This document shows, piece by piece, positions 9,823 to 18,611 of a stretch of 64,000 nucleotides of DNA; position 1 is the first letter of the stretch; every line of letters begins with the position of its first letter. The translations under genes were made by a program, and so were the position numbers. Source of the stretch: Aliirhizobium smilacinae (GTDB taxonomy: Bacteria; Pseudomonadota; Alphaproteobacteria; Rhizobiales; Rhizobiaceae); NCBI RefSeq assembly GCF_006335145.1, contig NZ_VDMN01000001.1, forward strand, positions 1,860,001-1,924,000, written 5' to 3'. The notes beneath the pieces were generated by a model. It did no database searches, was not told the origin of the DNA, and worked only from the letters and a program-made list of their open reading frames with translations.

Positions 9823-11163
9823 ATGGCTTTGGGTCCGACGCAACGCCTGAAGGACGGTATCGTCGCCGTCGAAACCATGACCCGTTTCGCGCTCGCCGTT
9901 CTGGCGCTGGCTTCGGGCGTCTATACCTATCTCGGCGTCCGCTCGATCCTCGACGGATCGCCCACCGGCGTGTTCTTTGCCGCGATCATCTATTCGGTTT
10001 CGGTCTCGGTCGGCATCTATGCCTTCTGGTCCTACATGGCCCGTTTCTACCCGCATATCACCAGCCGGACCGGCAAGACCGCGATGCTGTTCGTGATGGC
10101 GGCAGGCGCGGCGATGATCCTTGCCATGTCGAGCTGGCTGAATGCGGCAGCGCTTGCCGGCTCTGCCGCCGTCGAACAGCATCTTTCGGAAACGGTGGAA
10201 GGGTACTCCTCCGATCTCGACCGCGCCCACCAGAACGTGCTTGCTGTCCAGAGCCTGCTGCCGGATATCCAGCGTGCTTCGGAACGTTTTTCGCAGCTTG
10301 CCGCTGTCGAGCGGCAGTCCGGCTCTCTCACCGGCACGACCGGATCGGGCAGTGTCGTACAGCTTCTGGCCCAGATGTCGGGGCAGATGAAGTCGCTCGA
10401 AGCCAATATCAACGGCTCGCGCGAACAGGTGGCCGAGCTTTTCGAGCAGGGGCAGAAACGGCTTGAAACGATGCGCTCGCTGATTTCCGCGCCCGGCCTG
10501 ATCGAGCCCCGCGCCGACCAGTTTTCGACGGAAGCGGTGGCGCTGACCGGTGTCATCAGCTCTCTGTCGCAAACGTCGATCGCCCCGTCGATCCGTCGCG
10601 CGGCCGACGACCTTTCGCTCGGTTTCATCGCTCCTGTCGCAGACGGCAGCGATGCCAATCTGATCAACCGCCAGGATCAGGTGATGGCAACGGTCAGAGC
10701 CTCTGTCGCCGCACAGTCCAAGGCGCTTGCCAAGGCTGCCGACGAGATCCTCGCCCGCCCGCCGATCGTGGAACGCCGCTTCGTACCGCTGTCTTCCGCA
10801 GAGGCCGTGCTGCATTACGCGCAGGACTTCATACCCGCCTGGGCCGGCGCGATTTCGATCGACCTTCTGCCGGGCGTGATGGTGTTCATTCTCGCCGTGG
10901 CGCATGCGTCCATCCGCAAGCAGGAAGAACAGCTGCCCTATGCCGAAGGTATCACCGCAGCGGAACTGATGCGGGCGCTCGAGATACAACGCGCGCTTTC
11001 GGCCAGCGGCGTAGACATTGAAACCGCCGCCGCCAAGGCGGAGAAAAGAGCTGAAGACGATGGCGAACCTGTAAAGGATGGTGAGAGCGCCGAGGAGCCG
11101 AACAACATCACCAATCTCGATCCGCGATCGCGCGGCAGGGACAGGCTGCATGACGATCGGTGA
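9823..11163 (+). CDS. Conserved membrane protein with long periplasmic coiled-coil region
   Basis: I do not recognise a named family. The 446-residue product has three N-terminal hydrophobic segments (about residues 18-38, 45-65 and 82-105), a roughly 200-residue Gln/Ser/Ala-rich helical stretch likely to be coiled coil, a fourth membrane segment near 345-365 (LLPGVMVFILAVAHA), and a charged tail. The frame could begin at a TTG at 9817, but the ATG at 9823 has CGGAG at 9811-9815. Its last 14 bases overlap the start of the ClpP-fold gene, so the two are translationally coupled and probably act together at the membrane. Confidence 0.75.
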   Translation: MALGPTQRLKDGIVAVETMTRFALAVLALASGVYTYLGVRSILDGSPTGVFFAAIIYSVSVSVGIYAFWSYMARFYPHITSRTGKTAMLFVMAAGAAMILAMSSWLNAAALAGSAAVEQHLSETVEGYSSDLDRAHQNVLAVQSLLPDIQRASERFSQLAAVERQSGSLTGTTGSGSVVQLLAQMSGQMKSLEANINGSREQVAELFEQGQKRLETMRSLISAPGLIEPRADQFSTEAVALTGVISSLSQTSIAPSIRRAADDLSLGFIAPVADGSDANLINRQDQVMATVRASVAAQSKALAKAADEILARPPIVERRFVPLSSAEAVLHYAQDFIPAWAGAISIDLLPGVMVFILAVAHASIRKQEEQLPYAEGITAAELMRALEIQRALSASGVDIETAAAKAEKRAEDDGEPVKDGESAEEPNNITNLDPRSRGRDRLHDDR

Positions 11164-11935
11164 GGCGATACGCCGGATCGATGACGGCGTTCTGATGCGC
11201 TGCGTCTTCTATCTGCTGCTTGCCGCGTCGGTGACTTTTCTGGTGATCGACGTGCGTGAGATCACCACGGCGAGTGCGCAACTGCCCGGCTTCGACCCGA
11301 TGCATGACGGTCAGCCCGTGCTTCCGCCGGCCCTGACCGACGGTCGCCCTGCCGCGCCACCTGTGGAGCCGGCAAGCCCGAGCGAGGTGTTCCGCAAAGC
11401 GATGACCTTCGATCTGAAACCGGGCGGCGTATTGTTGGCGGAAGGCACGATCGATCCGGGTGCGGCCGGACGATTTGCGCAGGAGATCGAGGCGCGCGGG
11501 GAATATGTGAAAACTGTACAGCTGAATTCGCCGGGCGGATCGGTCGACGACGCGATCACCATGTCGAGACTCGTCCGCGAGAAGAAGCTTCAGACGCGGA
11601 TCGCTTCAAGAGGACTTTGCGCGTCATCCTGCCCGATCGTGTTTTCCGGCGGCGCGGAGCGCATTGCCGAAAAGGAGGCTGTCGTCGGCGTGCATCAGGT
11701 ATTCAACGGCAGCCGTGAACGGCCTTCCGCGGAACAGGCAATGTCGAGCGCACAATCGACGACGGCGCGGGTTGCCCGTCATCTGGACGAGATGGGGATC
11801 GGTTCGGGCCTCTGGCTGCATGCGCTGGAGACCCCGCCCGACCGGCTCTATTATCTGACGGAAAAGGAAATGACGGAATTCGGGCTGGTCACTCGGCCGG
11901 CCCCGGCGCCCCGATCGGCAGCCGCGAAGATCTGA
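11150..11935 (+). CDS. ClpP/crotonase-fold predicted periplasmic serine protease-like protein
   Basis: A 261-residue protein with an N-terminal hydrophobic segment (about residues 17-36), a Pro-rich linker and a ClpP-like domain. The domain has NSPGGS (about 126-131), a serine in LCASSCPIVFSGG (Ser159/160) and a histidine in VGVHQVF (His182). These sit in the order and spacing of the oxyanion loop, nucleophile and base of ClpP-type proteases. The domain should lie in the periplasm. The ATG at 11150 overlaps the preceding membrane protein gene by 14 bases. Its 3' end overlaps the convergent MFS gene by 47 bases. Function is unknown; resemblance to the COG3904 group is from memory. Confidence 0.75.
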   Translation: MTIGEAIRRIDDGVLMRCVFYLLLAASVTFLVIDVREITTASAQLPGFDPMHDGQPVLPPALTDGRPAAPPVEPASPSEVFRKAMTFDLKPGGVLLAEGTIDPGAAGRFAQEIEARGEYVKTVQLNSPGGSVDDAITMSRLVREKKLQTRIASRGLCASSCPIVFSGGAERIAEKEAVVGVHQVFNGSRERPSAEQAMSSAQSTTARVARHLDEMGIGSGLWLHALETPPDRLYYLTEKEMTEFGLVTRPAPAPRSAAAKI

Positions 11936-13214
11936 CAGGATCGGCCCGGCGGCTCAGATAATAAGCCGTCTGTCCGGCAACGAGCGCCAGCGCCAGCATG
12001 ATGCCGGTGAAGGTGATGACCGCCGACCAGCCGCCAGCACTCCAGAACTTGCCGCCGATCGAACCGGCAATGCTGGATCCCAGGTAATAGGCCAGAAGGT
12101 AAAGCGAGGAGGCATGCCCCTTGTTGCTGCCGGCCAGACGCCCGATCAGGGCGCTTGCCACCGCATGAGCCATGAAGAAGCCTGCCGTCAGCATCGCGAT
12201 ACCGAGAATGATGAAAACAAGCGACGCAGCCAAGGTCGTCAGAAGACCGGCAAACATCAGGATGATGCCGGCCATCATGACCTGAAACTGACCGAAACGA
12301 TCGCTTAGCGTACCGCCGACCCAGGACGAGCCGACACCACACAGATAGGCAGTGAAGATCAGGCCCAGTTCAGTCTGGTTGAGATAATAGGGGTCTGCCA
12401 CCAATCGGAAGCCTGAATAGTTGTAGATGGTGACGAACGAGCCCATCAGCAGAAAGCCGATGCCGAAGAGCAACGCAAGCGGCCCGCGTTTGACATGGCC
12501 GAGCCAGGCCGAAGCGTGATAACTGATATTGGACCGACGCGGCTTGAAGTTGCGCGATGGCGGCAGCATGGTGAAAAAACCGATGGCAGCGGCAATGCCG
12601 AAGGCACCGATGACCATCAGCGCCACACGCCAGGACAGAAACTCAGCCAGAATGCCGGTGAAGACACGTCCCGACATGCCGCCCAGGGCATTGCCGGCAA
12701 TATAAAGACCCATGGCGGCACCAATGCCCTTGGGATCGATCTCTTCCGACAGATAGGCCATGGCAACGGCCGGCACGCCGCCGAGCAGCAATCCTTCCAG
12801 CGCACGAATGACGAGGATCAGGTTCCAGTTCGGCATAAAGGCGCAGGCAAGCGTGCAGAGTGATGCGCCCATCAACGAACAGAACATCAGGCTGCGGCGA
12901 CCGAACCGTTCGGAGATCGCAGCCGCGCAGAAGATTGCCACAGCCAGAAGGCCGGTCGATAACGACAGGGACAAAGAACTTACAGCCGGGCTGACCTTAA
13001 ATTGCTCGGCGAAGATCGGCATCAATGGCTGCACGCAATAAAGCAGCGCAAAGGTCGAATACCCTGACATGAAAAGAGCCAGGCTCGCCTTACGGTAACC
13101 GGGTGTACCCCGCTTCAGATATTGCTTGGGAGGATCAGACTGGAGCGGGGAAGCGGTAGGTTCGAGAATATTGATTTCGGAATTTAAAGAACGGCTGGCT
13201 GCGGCGGACGGCAT
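11889..13214 (-). CDS. MFS transporter (YnfM-like drug/metabolite efflux)
   Basis: The 441-residue protein has twelve predicted membrane segments and the MFS loop 2-3 motif (AAAISERFGRRSLM; also GGTLSDRFGQFQ in the second half). An unusual hydrophilic N-terminus of about 45 residues precedes the first helix. It is divergently transcribed from a LysR regulator across 91 bases, an arrangement like ynfM/ynfL in E. coli, suggesting the regulator controls it. The substrate is unknown. Its 3' end overlaps the convergent ClpP-fold gene by 47 bases. Confidence 0.88.
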   Translation of the reverse strand: MPSAAASRSLNSEINILEPTASPLQSDPPKQYLKRGTPGYRKASLALFMSGYSTFALLYCVQPLMPIFAEQFKVSPAVSSLSLSLSTGLLAVAIFCAAAISERFGRRSLMFCSLMGASLCTLACAFMPNWNLILVIRALEGLLLGGVPAVAMAYLSEEIDPKGIGAAMGLYIAGNALGGMSGRVFTGILAEFLSWRVALMVIGAFGIAAAIGFFTMLPPSRNFKPRRSNISYHASAWLGHVKRGPLALLFGIGFLLMGSFVTIYNYSGFRLVADPYYLNQTELGLIFTAYLCGVGSSWVGGTLSDRFGQFQVMMAGIILMFAGLLTTLAASLVFIILGIAMLTAGFFMAHAVASALIGRLAGSNKGHASSLYLLAYYLGSSIAGSIGGKFWSAGGWSAVITFTGIMLALALVAGQTAYYLSRRADPVRSSRLPIGAPGPAE

Positions 13215-13305
13215 GATAAAAAGACCTTCTGTATGGTCTGGAATCTAGCCAGCATGCGTTCATGTGTCCAATATATGGAGGAGGCGTTCGTGATAGGTTT
13301 TAGAT

Positions 13306-14187
13306 ATGGAGCTTCGACATCTTCGTTATTTCGTTGCCGTCGCGGAAGAACTGAATTTTACCCGTGCGGCAGCTAAACTCGGCATCGGCCAACCACCGCT
13401 GAGCCAGCAGATCCGTGACCTCGAAACGGAGATTGGGTCCCAGCTGTTTCACAGGGTGCCGCATGGAGCCGAATTGACGGCGGCAGGGGCAGCGTTCCTG
13501 ACGGAGGCGAAGATCGCGCTGGCGGCCGCAGACCACGCCAAACTCTCGGCTCAACGGGCTGCGCGGGGGGATACGGGCCGCCTGACGCTCGGGTTTACCG
13601 CATCGGCGACCTTCAACCCGGCCGTGACGAGCATCATCCGGCAGTTTCGCGCTCGGTGGCCGGATGTCGCGCTGTCCCTGACCGAAATGAACAGCAACTG
13701 GCTGATGGAAAAGCTCGTCAGGGGCGAACTCGACGTGGCGTTCATTCGGCCGGGGCTGGAAGATCCGAGAGAAGTACGGCTGAAACGCATGGCTGACGAA
13801 CAGATGTTGATCGCACTGCCCGCCAGCCATCCGCTTGCGGCACAAAGCCGCGTCAGGCTCGCAAGCCTCGCTACCGAGCCCTTCATCATCTTCCCGCGGA
13901 CGGTGGGGCTCAGCCTCTATACCGATATTCTTCAGGCTTGCCGGGATGCCGGTTTCGAACTGAACGTATCCCAGGAGGCACCGCAGATCCCCTCGGTCGT
14001 CAATCTGGTCGCGGCCGGGCTTGGCGTGTCGATCGTGCCGAAATCGCTGGCGAAGATCGAGATCGACGGCGTCGTCTTCCGCCCGATCGAAGGGCCGCCG
14101 CTGATGGCGCGGCTCGGGGTCGCCATGATGAAGGAACAGCGATCCCCGATCGCACTCAACCTTTTCGGTCTTGTGCAGGCAAGCTAG
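13306..14187 (+). CDS. LysR family transcriptional regulator
   Basis: The 293-residue protein has an N-terminal winged helix-turn-helix (MELRHLRYFVAVAEELNF, then AAAKLGIGQPPLSQQIRDLE) and a periplasmic-binding-protein-like effector domain. It resembles the BenM/CatR/YnfL subgroup. The start at 13306 gives the canonical MELRHL opening. It is divergent from the MFS transporter gene, which it probably regulates from the shared 91-bp interval, as LysR proteins commonly do. A copy of the dispersed palindromic repeat begins at its stop codon. Confidence 0.92.
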   Translation: MELRHLRYFVAVAEELNFTRAAAKLGIGQPPLSQQIRDLETEIGSQLFHRVPHGAELTAAGAAFLTEAKIALAAADHAKLSAQRAARGDTGRLTLGFTASATFNPAVTSIIRQFRARWPDVALSLTEMNSNWLMEKLVRGELDVAFIRPGLEDPREVRLKRMADEQMLIALPASHPLAAQSRVRLASLATEPFIIFPRTVGLSLYTDILQACRDAGFELNVSQEAPQIPSVVNLVAAGLGVSIVPKSLAKIEIDGVVFRPIEGPPLMARLGVAMMKEQRSPIALNLFGLVQAS

Positions 14188-14243
14188 CAATTCCAGCAGA
14201 AGTGGGAGCCGGTTTTGCGTCCGGAATTGCGTTAAAACCGCTC
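14187..14243 (-). repeat. Dispersed intergenic palindromic element, copy 1
   Basis: Contains GCAATTCCAGCA...GCGTCCGGAATTGC, an imperfect inverted repeat with outer arms GCAATTCC/GGAATTGC. The same sequence occurs near 35650 and 58640 in the opposite orientation. It lies between the converging ends of the LysR and glyoxalase-fold genes, where it could act as a terminator. It resembles the RIME-type mosaic elements described in rhizobia; the family name is from memory. Confidence 0.75.
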
Positions 14244-14246
14244 TGA

Positions 14247-14798
14247 TCAGCTCTTTATTTCGCGCTCGCAGAAGGTGATGCGATTGCTGAACGGGTCAAT
14301 GACCGTGACTTCCAGCCCCCAGTCCGCCTGCTCCAGCCCCGGTCGCATATAGGGATAGTTTTTCCCAATCAGTTCCTTTTGAAAGGCTTCGGCGCCTGTC
14401 ATGGGCACGAAGACACGGGCACCCGGCGAGGCATCACCTGCATGTTCGGAGAGATGCAACAGCATGCCGCTGCGCGACATCTGGCAATAAAGCGGTGCGG
14501 TGGGCGCAAAGCGGTGCTCCCAGTCCACCGCAAAGCCGAGAAAATCCCGGTAAAATTCCATCGCCTTCGTCACATCGAAGATGCGGAAGATCGGGATGGC
14601 CGGCTGGATGGAGATCGGATCTTTCCGTTCGGTGGGGACGGCGGCATCGATCCTGGCGGCCAGGACGTTCCAGTCATCGTAACCGAACTGGGCCGAAACC
14701 AGTTCCAGCGCCTTGCTGTGGGAGAGTTCGACATTCTGTTCGGCAAGCGCCTCGCGCAGGCTTTTTGCCATCAGTTTTGCATCGCGGAAATCGCGCAT
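14247..14798 (-). CDS. Glyoxalase/bleomycin-resistance superfamily protein
   Basis: The 183-residue protein has an N-terminal helical segment (about residues 1-55, MRDFRDAKLMAKSLREAL) and a C-terminal vicinal-oxygen-chelate domain. That domain carries PIFRIFDVTKAMEFYRDFLGF, HLSEHAGDASPG and a terminal DPFSNRITFCE segment, typical of glyoxalase/BLMA-like proteins. The combination is seen in proteins annotated glyoxalase superfamily protein. Whether it is an enzyme or a drug-binding resistance protein is not clear. It converges on the LysR gene. Confidence 0.8.
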   Translation of the reverse strand: MRDFRDAKLMAKSLREALAEQNVELSHSKALELVSAQFGYDDWNVLAARIDAAVPTERKDPISIQPAIPIFRIFDVTKAMEFYRDFLGFAVDWEHRFAPTAPLYCQMSRSGMLLHLSEHAGDASPGARVFVPMTGAEAFQKELIGKNYPYMRPGLEQADWGLEVTVIDPFSNRITFCEREIKS

Positions 14799-15074
14799 GA
14801 CTTCATCCTTTCAACGGACGAACGGCTAAATCAGGGCCCGCATTGCTGATCCGTTCGTCATCATTGGCCGGATGGTCAGGATGAAGGTCGGTTGGATGCA
14901 TTCACCATGGCAGGATACCGCGGGCGGCTGGCCGCATCCGGCCGGGACAAATCGTAGCGCATGGTCCAAGGTCAGGCAAGCTGGCCACGCGCCATTCACC
15001 ACGCAGGCGGAAAGGCGATTGCAACTTTCAGGACAAGACCTTAGCTTCCGGCCAACTGGCAAGTGGACACGGCA

Positions 15075-16283
15075 ATGGAACTCTCCGGCAAGCGTATTCT
15101 CCTCATCATCTCAGGCGGCATCGCGGCCTATAAGAGCCTCGACCTGATCCGCCGCCTGCGCGAGCGTGGTGCCGAAGTGCGGCCGGTGATGACGAAATCC
15201 GCCCAGGAATTCATAACCCCGCTTGCGGTCGGTGCGCTGTCTTCAGACCATGTCTACACGGAACTCTTCTCCCGCGAAGACGAGCAGGATGTCGGGCATA
15301 TCAGGCTGGCGCGTGATTGCGATCTGGTTCTCGTCGCACCGGCCACGGCGAACCTGATGGCAAAGATGGCGCATGGCATTGCTGACGATCTGGCCAGCAC
15401 CGTACTGCTCGCAACCGATCGGCCGGTTCTGCTGGCGGCGGCGATGAACCCGAAAATGTGGGATGCGGCGCCCACCCGTCGCAATATCGAAACGCTCAGG
15501 ACCGATGGCATTTCGTTCATCGGCCCGATGGCCGGCGAGATGGCCGAAAGCAACGAAGCCGGCGTCGGCCGCATGGCCGAACCACTACAGATCACGGCTG
15601 CGGTCATCGAAATCCTCGACGCCGGAGCAAGACCGCTCGAAGGCCGAACCGCGATCGTCACCTCCGGCCCGACCCATGAGCCGATCGACCCGGTGCGCTA
15701 CATTGCAAACCGCTCTTCCGGCAGACAGGGCCATGCGATCGCTGCGGCTCTGGCAAGGCTTGGCGCCAAGGTCACACTTGTTTCCGGTCCGGTGACGATC
15801 CCCGATCCTTCAGGAATGACGACGTTGCATGTGGAAACGGCGAGCGAAATGCTTGAGGCCGTCACGTCGCAGCTCCCTACGGATATCGCCGTGATGGTCG
15901 CGGCCGTTGCCGATTGGCGCGTGGTGACCTCGGCGGACCAGAAGATCAAGAAGCAGCCGGGCGAAGCGCCGGCGGCGCTGCAGCTGACGGAAAACCCGGA
16001 TATCCTGAAGACGATCGGCCACCACGCCCAGCGGCCGCAACTGGTCGTCGGTTTTGCGGCCGAGACGCAGAATGTCGAGGCCTACGGCCGCGCCAAGCTT
16101 GAGCGGAAAGGCGCCGACATGATCGTCGCCAACGACGTTTCGCCGGAAACCGGCGTGATGGGCGGCAACCGCAACCGGGTGAAGATCATCTCCGCCCAGG
16201 GCATCGACGAATGGCCGGATCTTTCCAAGGAAGAGGTGGCCGAACGGCTGGCTGCGCTGATCGCCTCCAAGCTTTCGGGCTGA
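15075..16283 (+). CDS. coaBC: Bifunctional phosphopantothenoylcysteine decarboxylase/phosphopantothenate-cysteine ligase
   Basis: CoaBC makes 4'-phosphopantetheine for coenzyme A. The 402-residue protein has an N-terminal flavoprotein domain (MELSGKRILLIISGGIAAYKSL, with the PXMNXXMW-type motif AMNPKMW) and a C-terminal synthetase domain (TSGPTHEPIDPVRYIANRSSG). The frame also has an in-frame GTG at 15063; ATG 15075 is preferred for the family N-terminus, but neither start has a strong ribosome binding site. A YjbR-family gene follows after 17 bases. In many rhizobia coaBC is followed directly by dut; here dut lies 7 kb further on. Confidence 0.95.
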   Translation: MELSGKRILLIISGGIAAYKSLDLIRRLRERGAEVRPVMTKSAQEFITPLAVGALSSDHVYTELFSREDEQDVGHIRLARDCDLVLVAPATANLMAKMAHGIADDLASTVLLATDRPVLLAAAMNPKMWDAAPTRRNIETLRTDGISFIGPMAGEMAESNEAGVGRMAEPLQITAAVIEILDAGARPLEGRTAIVTSGPTHEPIDPVRYIANRSSGRQGHAIAAALARLGAKVTLVSGPVTIPDPSGMTTLHVETASEMLEAVTSQLPTDIAVMVAAVADWRVVTSADQKIKKQPGEAPAALQLTENPDILKTIGHHAQRPQLVVGFAAETQNVEAYGRAKLERKGADMIVANDVSPETGVMGGNRNRVKIISAQGIDEWPDLSKEEVAERLAALIASKLSG

Positions 16284-16300
16284 AACGGGAGCCGGGAACA

Positions 16301-16666
16301 ATGAGCCTGTTCACGAAAAAGGGTTTCGATGCCTTTGTGAAGAAATTGCCGGGGACATCCTTCGTCGATCAGTGGGGTTCCCATGTCGCCAAGGTGGGCG
16401 ACAAGGTGTTCACCCTTCTCGGCGAGGGAGGCGAGGCACGCGTCGTCGTGAAATGCACCGAGGAAAGCTTCGAGATCCTGACGGCACTCGACGGGATCGG
16501 CCAGGCACCCTATTTCGCCAAACGCAAATGGGTGGAGATCCGCGCCGGTTCACCGCTTTCGGAAGACGAAGTCGCACATTATCTGACCCGCTCCTACGAA
16601 CTGGTCGCGGCAGGGCTGACGAAAAAGCTGCGGCTGGAGCTCGGGATCGTACTTCCCGGCAAATAA
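16301..16666 (+). CDS. MmcQ/YjbR family protein
   Basis: A 121-residue protein with the YjbR fold signature: LPGTSFVDQWGSHVAKVGDKVFTLL near the N-terminus, then FAKRKWVEIRAGSPLSEDEVAHYLTRSYELV. Family members are small double-wing proteins of unclear role, sometimes called DNA-binding from structure. The ATG at 16301 lies 17 bases after coaBC with a GGGAAC-type site, so it may be read from the coaBC transcript. It converges on the glutamine amidotransferase gene. Confidence 0.85.
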   Translation: MSLFTKKGFDAFVKKLPGTSFVDQWGSHVAKVGDKVFTLLGEGGEARVVVKCTEESFEILTALDGIGQAPYFAKRKWVEIRAGSPLSEDEVAHYLTRSYELVAAGLTKKLRLELGIVLPGK

Positions 16667-16686
16667 CGATCGAGGACCGTGAGCGG

Positions 16687-17493
16687 TCAAGCGGCTTCGG
16701 CCAGAAGCCTGGGCTGAAACAGCGACGCCTGCATGCCATCCGGGCAAACGCGCACGGCGCTGCCATCCGGAATTTCCACCCAGGTATCAGCTTCGTCGTT
16801 CAACGGCTCGGATACGAGGCAATAACCGCTCTTGGCACCGGCGCTGCCGCCCATCGGGGCTGCGTAGAGGGTCGGCGGTTTGTGGTCGGTCGCGTAGCGG
16901 ACGGCGTAAAGCTGCTGGCCGTTGGAGAAACAGGCGGTGAATCGTACCAGAGCCTCGCCGGATTTTTTCATCGACAGCGACTCGACCATGGCGATCGCCT
17001 TTTCCATCGCACCGAGCGGATCGGCATCGAGCCCGAACTGCAGGGCCAGAAGAAAGATCATTTCACTGTCGGTCGTGCCGGTGCGCGCGGCAAACAGGTC
17101 GTCCGACAACAGGCTTTCCATCGGGCGGCGGATACGATCGAAGTTCGCAATCTGGCCGTTATGCATGAAGGACCAGTGACCGTGAACGAAGGGATGACAG
17201 TTGTCGCGTCGGGTTGCCCCCGATGTTGCCGCACGGACATGGGCTAGAAAAAGCGACGAGCGGATCTGGCGGGCGAGACTTCTCAGGTTGCAGTCCGACC
17301 AGGCGGGCAGGACATCCCGGTAGCGGCCGGGTTCTGGCCTTTCACCATACCAGGCGATGCCAAAACCATCTCCATTGGTCGCCGTCTTGGCGCGGGTTGC
17401 ACAATGGGATTGCTCGATGAGGGAATGCGCCGGCGATGAAACAAGCTCTTCCAGATAAAGCGGTTCGCCTCGATAGGCAGCCCAGCGGCACAT
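16687..17493 (-). CDS. Class II glutamine amidotransferase
   Basis: The 268-residue protein is an Ntn-hydrolase of the YafJ/EgtC-like class II amidotransferase group. It begins Met-Cys-Arg-Trp (MCRWAAYRGEPLYLEEL), so Cys2 becomes the N-terminal nucleophile after Met removal. NGDGFGIAWYG, AHVRAATSGA and FMHNGQIANFDRIR are the expected glutamine-binding motifs. The frame extends 11 codons upstream, but only the ATG at 17493 puts the cysteine at position 2. No synthetase partner is adjacent, so the ammonia acceptor is unknown. Confidence 0.9.
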   Translation of the reverse strand: MCRWAAYRGEPLYLEELVSSPAHSLIEQSHCATRAKTATNGDGFGIAWYGERPEPGRYRDVLPAWSDCNLRSLARQIRSSLFLAHVRAATSGATRRDNCHPFVHGHWSFMHNGQIANFDRIRRPMESLLSDDLFAARTGTTDSEMIFLLALQFGLDADPLGAMEKAIAMVESLSMKKSGEALVRFTACFSNGQQLYAVRYATDHKPPTLYAAPMGGSAGAKSGYCLVSEPLNDEADTWVEIPDGSAVRVCPDGMQASLFQPRLLAEAA

Positions 17494-17761
17494 AGGTTTT
17501 GTCACTCCGAAGGATACCGCGGCCAATCGCGGCGTATTAAGAGGAGGGTCGAGTTATTCGCCTAATGAAAAGTTAAGCTAACAGTATTCGTGACGGAATT
17601 GCGACGGCCAAGACTTCACGTTTTGCAACGCATATTAAAACTGTGGTGCGTCGGCCACTGTCTGAACCGTGACCGGACTCGATCGCAGAGACTGCCCCAT
17701 TTGCGGCCATTCCGTGGCGATGAGGGTTGCCTAAGCCCGATGCTGGCCTAGATAAAGAGCT

Positions 17762-18571
17762 ATGTCGCAGCAAGCAAAGTCACGTGAAGCCCAGCTCACT
17801 TCTGGTCTCACGCCACCCGGAACAGCGGTTTCGGACCTTCTCAGGGATCTCGATCGCTGGGCACTGTTTCTCGATATCGACGGCACGCTGATCGATCTGG
17901 CTGACACTCCCGACGGGATCGTCGTGCCTGCGGACCTGCCGGCCAATCTCGATGCGGTGTCGAAAAAGCTCGGCGGCGCATTGGCGCTGGTTACCGGCCG
18001 TGCCCTGCCCTATGCCGACAGACTGTTTCAACCCTACCAGTTTCCGATCGCAGGTCTGCATGGTGCAGAGCGGCGCATGTCCGATGGCGCGATCGATTGC
18101 GTGACGTCAACGCCGGAATTCGAACTGCTGAAGGCGGGTCTTTTCAGCGACACCGCCGGTTGGGACGGCGTGCTGATCGAGGACAAGGGCGCGGCTGTCG
18201 GTGCGCATTACCGGCAGGCGCCGGAGCGGCAGACTGATCTGGAAGCGCTGATGGAACGTGCGGCGGCAGATGCCGGCAGCGATTTCACATTGCAGCGTGG
18301 CAAGATGGTGATCGAAATTCGCCCGGCGCGCGCCAGCAAGGGCGAAGCCTTGCGCAGCTTTCTCGACGAACCACCATTTGCCGGCCGATTGCCGGTCGCG
18401 ATCGGCGATGACCTGACCGACGAAGCCATGTTCAAGACCGCCAATGCGCTTGGCGGTCTCTCTATCCGGATCGGTGAAGCAACCCTGCCTGATGGCAACG
18501 CCACGCAGGCGACGATGCTGCTCTCTTCCGCAGCCGAGCTTCGCGACATTCTGGCCGGTTTCGCGCGATAA
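17762..18571 (+). CDS. otsB: Trehalose-6-phosphate phosphatase
   Basis: A HAD-superfamily phosphatase of 269 residues that dephosphorylates trehalose 6-phosphate. Motif I is FLDIDGTLIDLA (nucleophile Asp38), followed by LVTGRALP, a lysine-containing KGEALRSFL and the metal-binding motif IGDDLTDEAMF. otsA follows 40 bases downstream, giving an otsB-otsA operon for the stress protectant trehalose. Confidence 0.94.
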   Translation: MSQQAKSREAQLTSGLTPPGTAVSDLLRDLDRWALFLDIDGTLIDLADTPDGIVVPADLPANLDAVSKKLGGALALVTGRALPYADRLFQPYQFPIAGLHGAERRMSDGAIDCVTSTPEFELLKAGLFSDTAGWDGVLIEDKGAAVGAHYRQAPERQTDLEALMERAAADAGSDFTLQRGKMVIEIRPARASKGEALRSFLDEPPFAGRLPVAIGDDLTDEAMFKTANALGGLSIRIGEATLPDGNATQATMLLSSAAELRDILAGFAR

Positions 18572-18611
18572 TGCGTCGGCCGCCTATATTCATAGTTAGA
18601 AGGAATTTGCC

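Noticed and set aside
9217..11151. 644-codon minus-strand frame opposite the membrane coiled-coil gene
   Set aside because: Low-complexity Arg/Gly/His composition and complete overlap with better supported genes on the plus strand.
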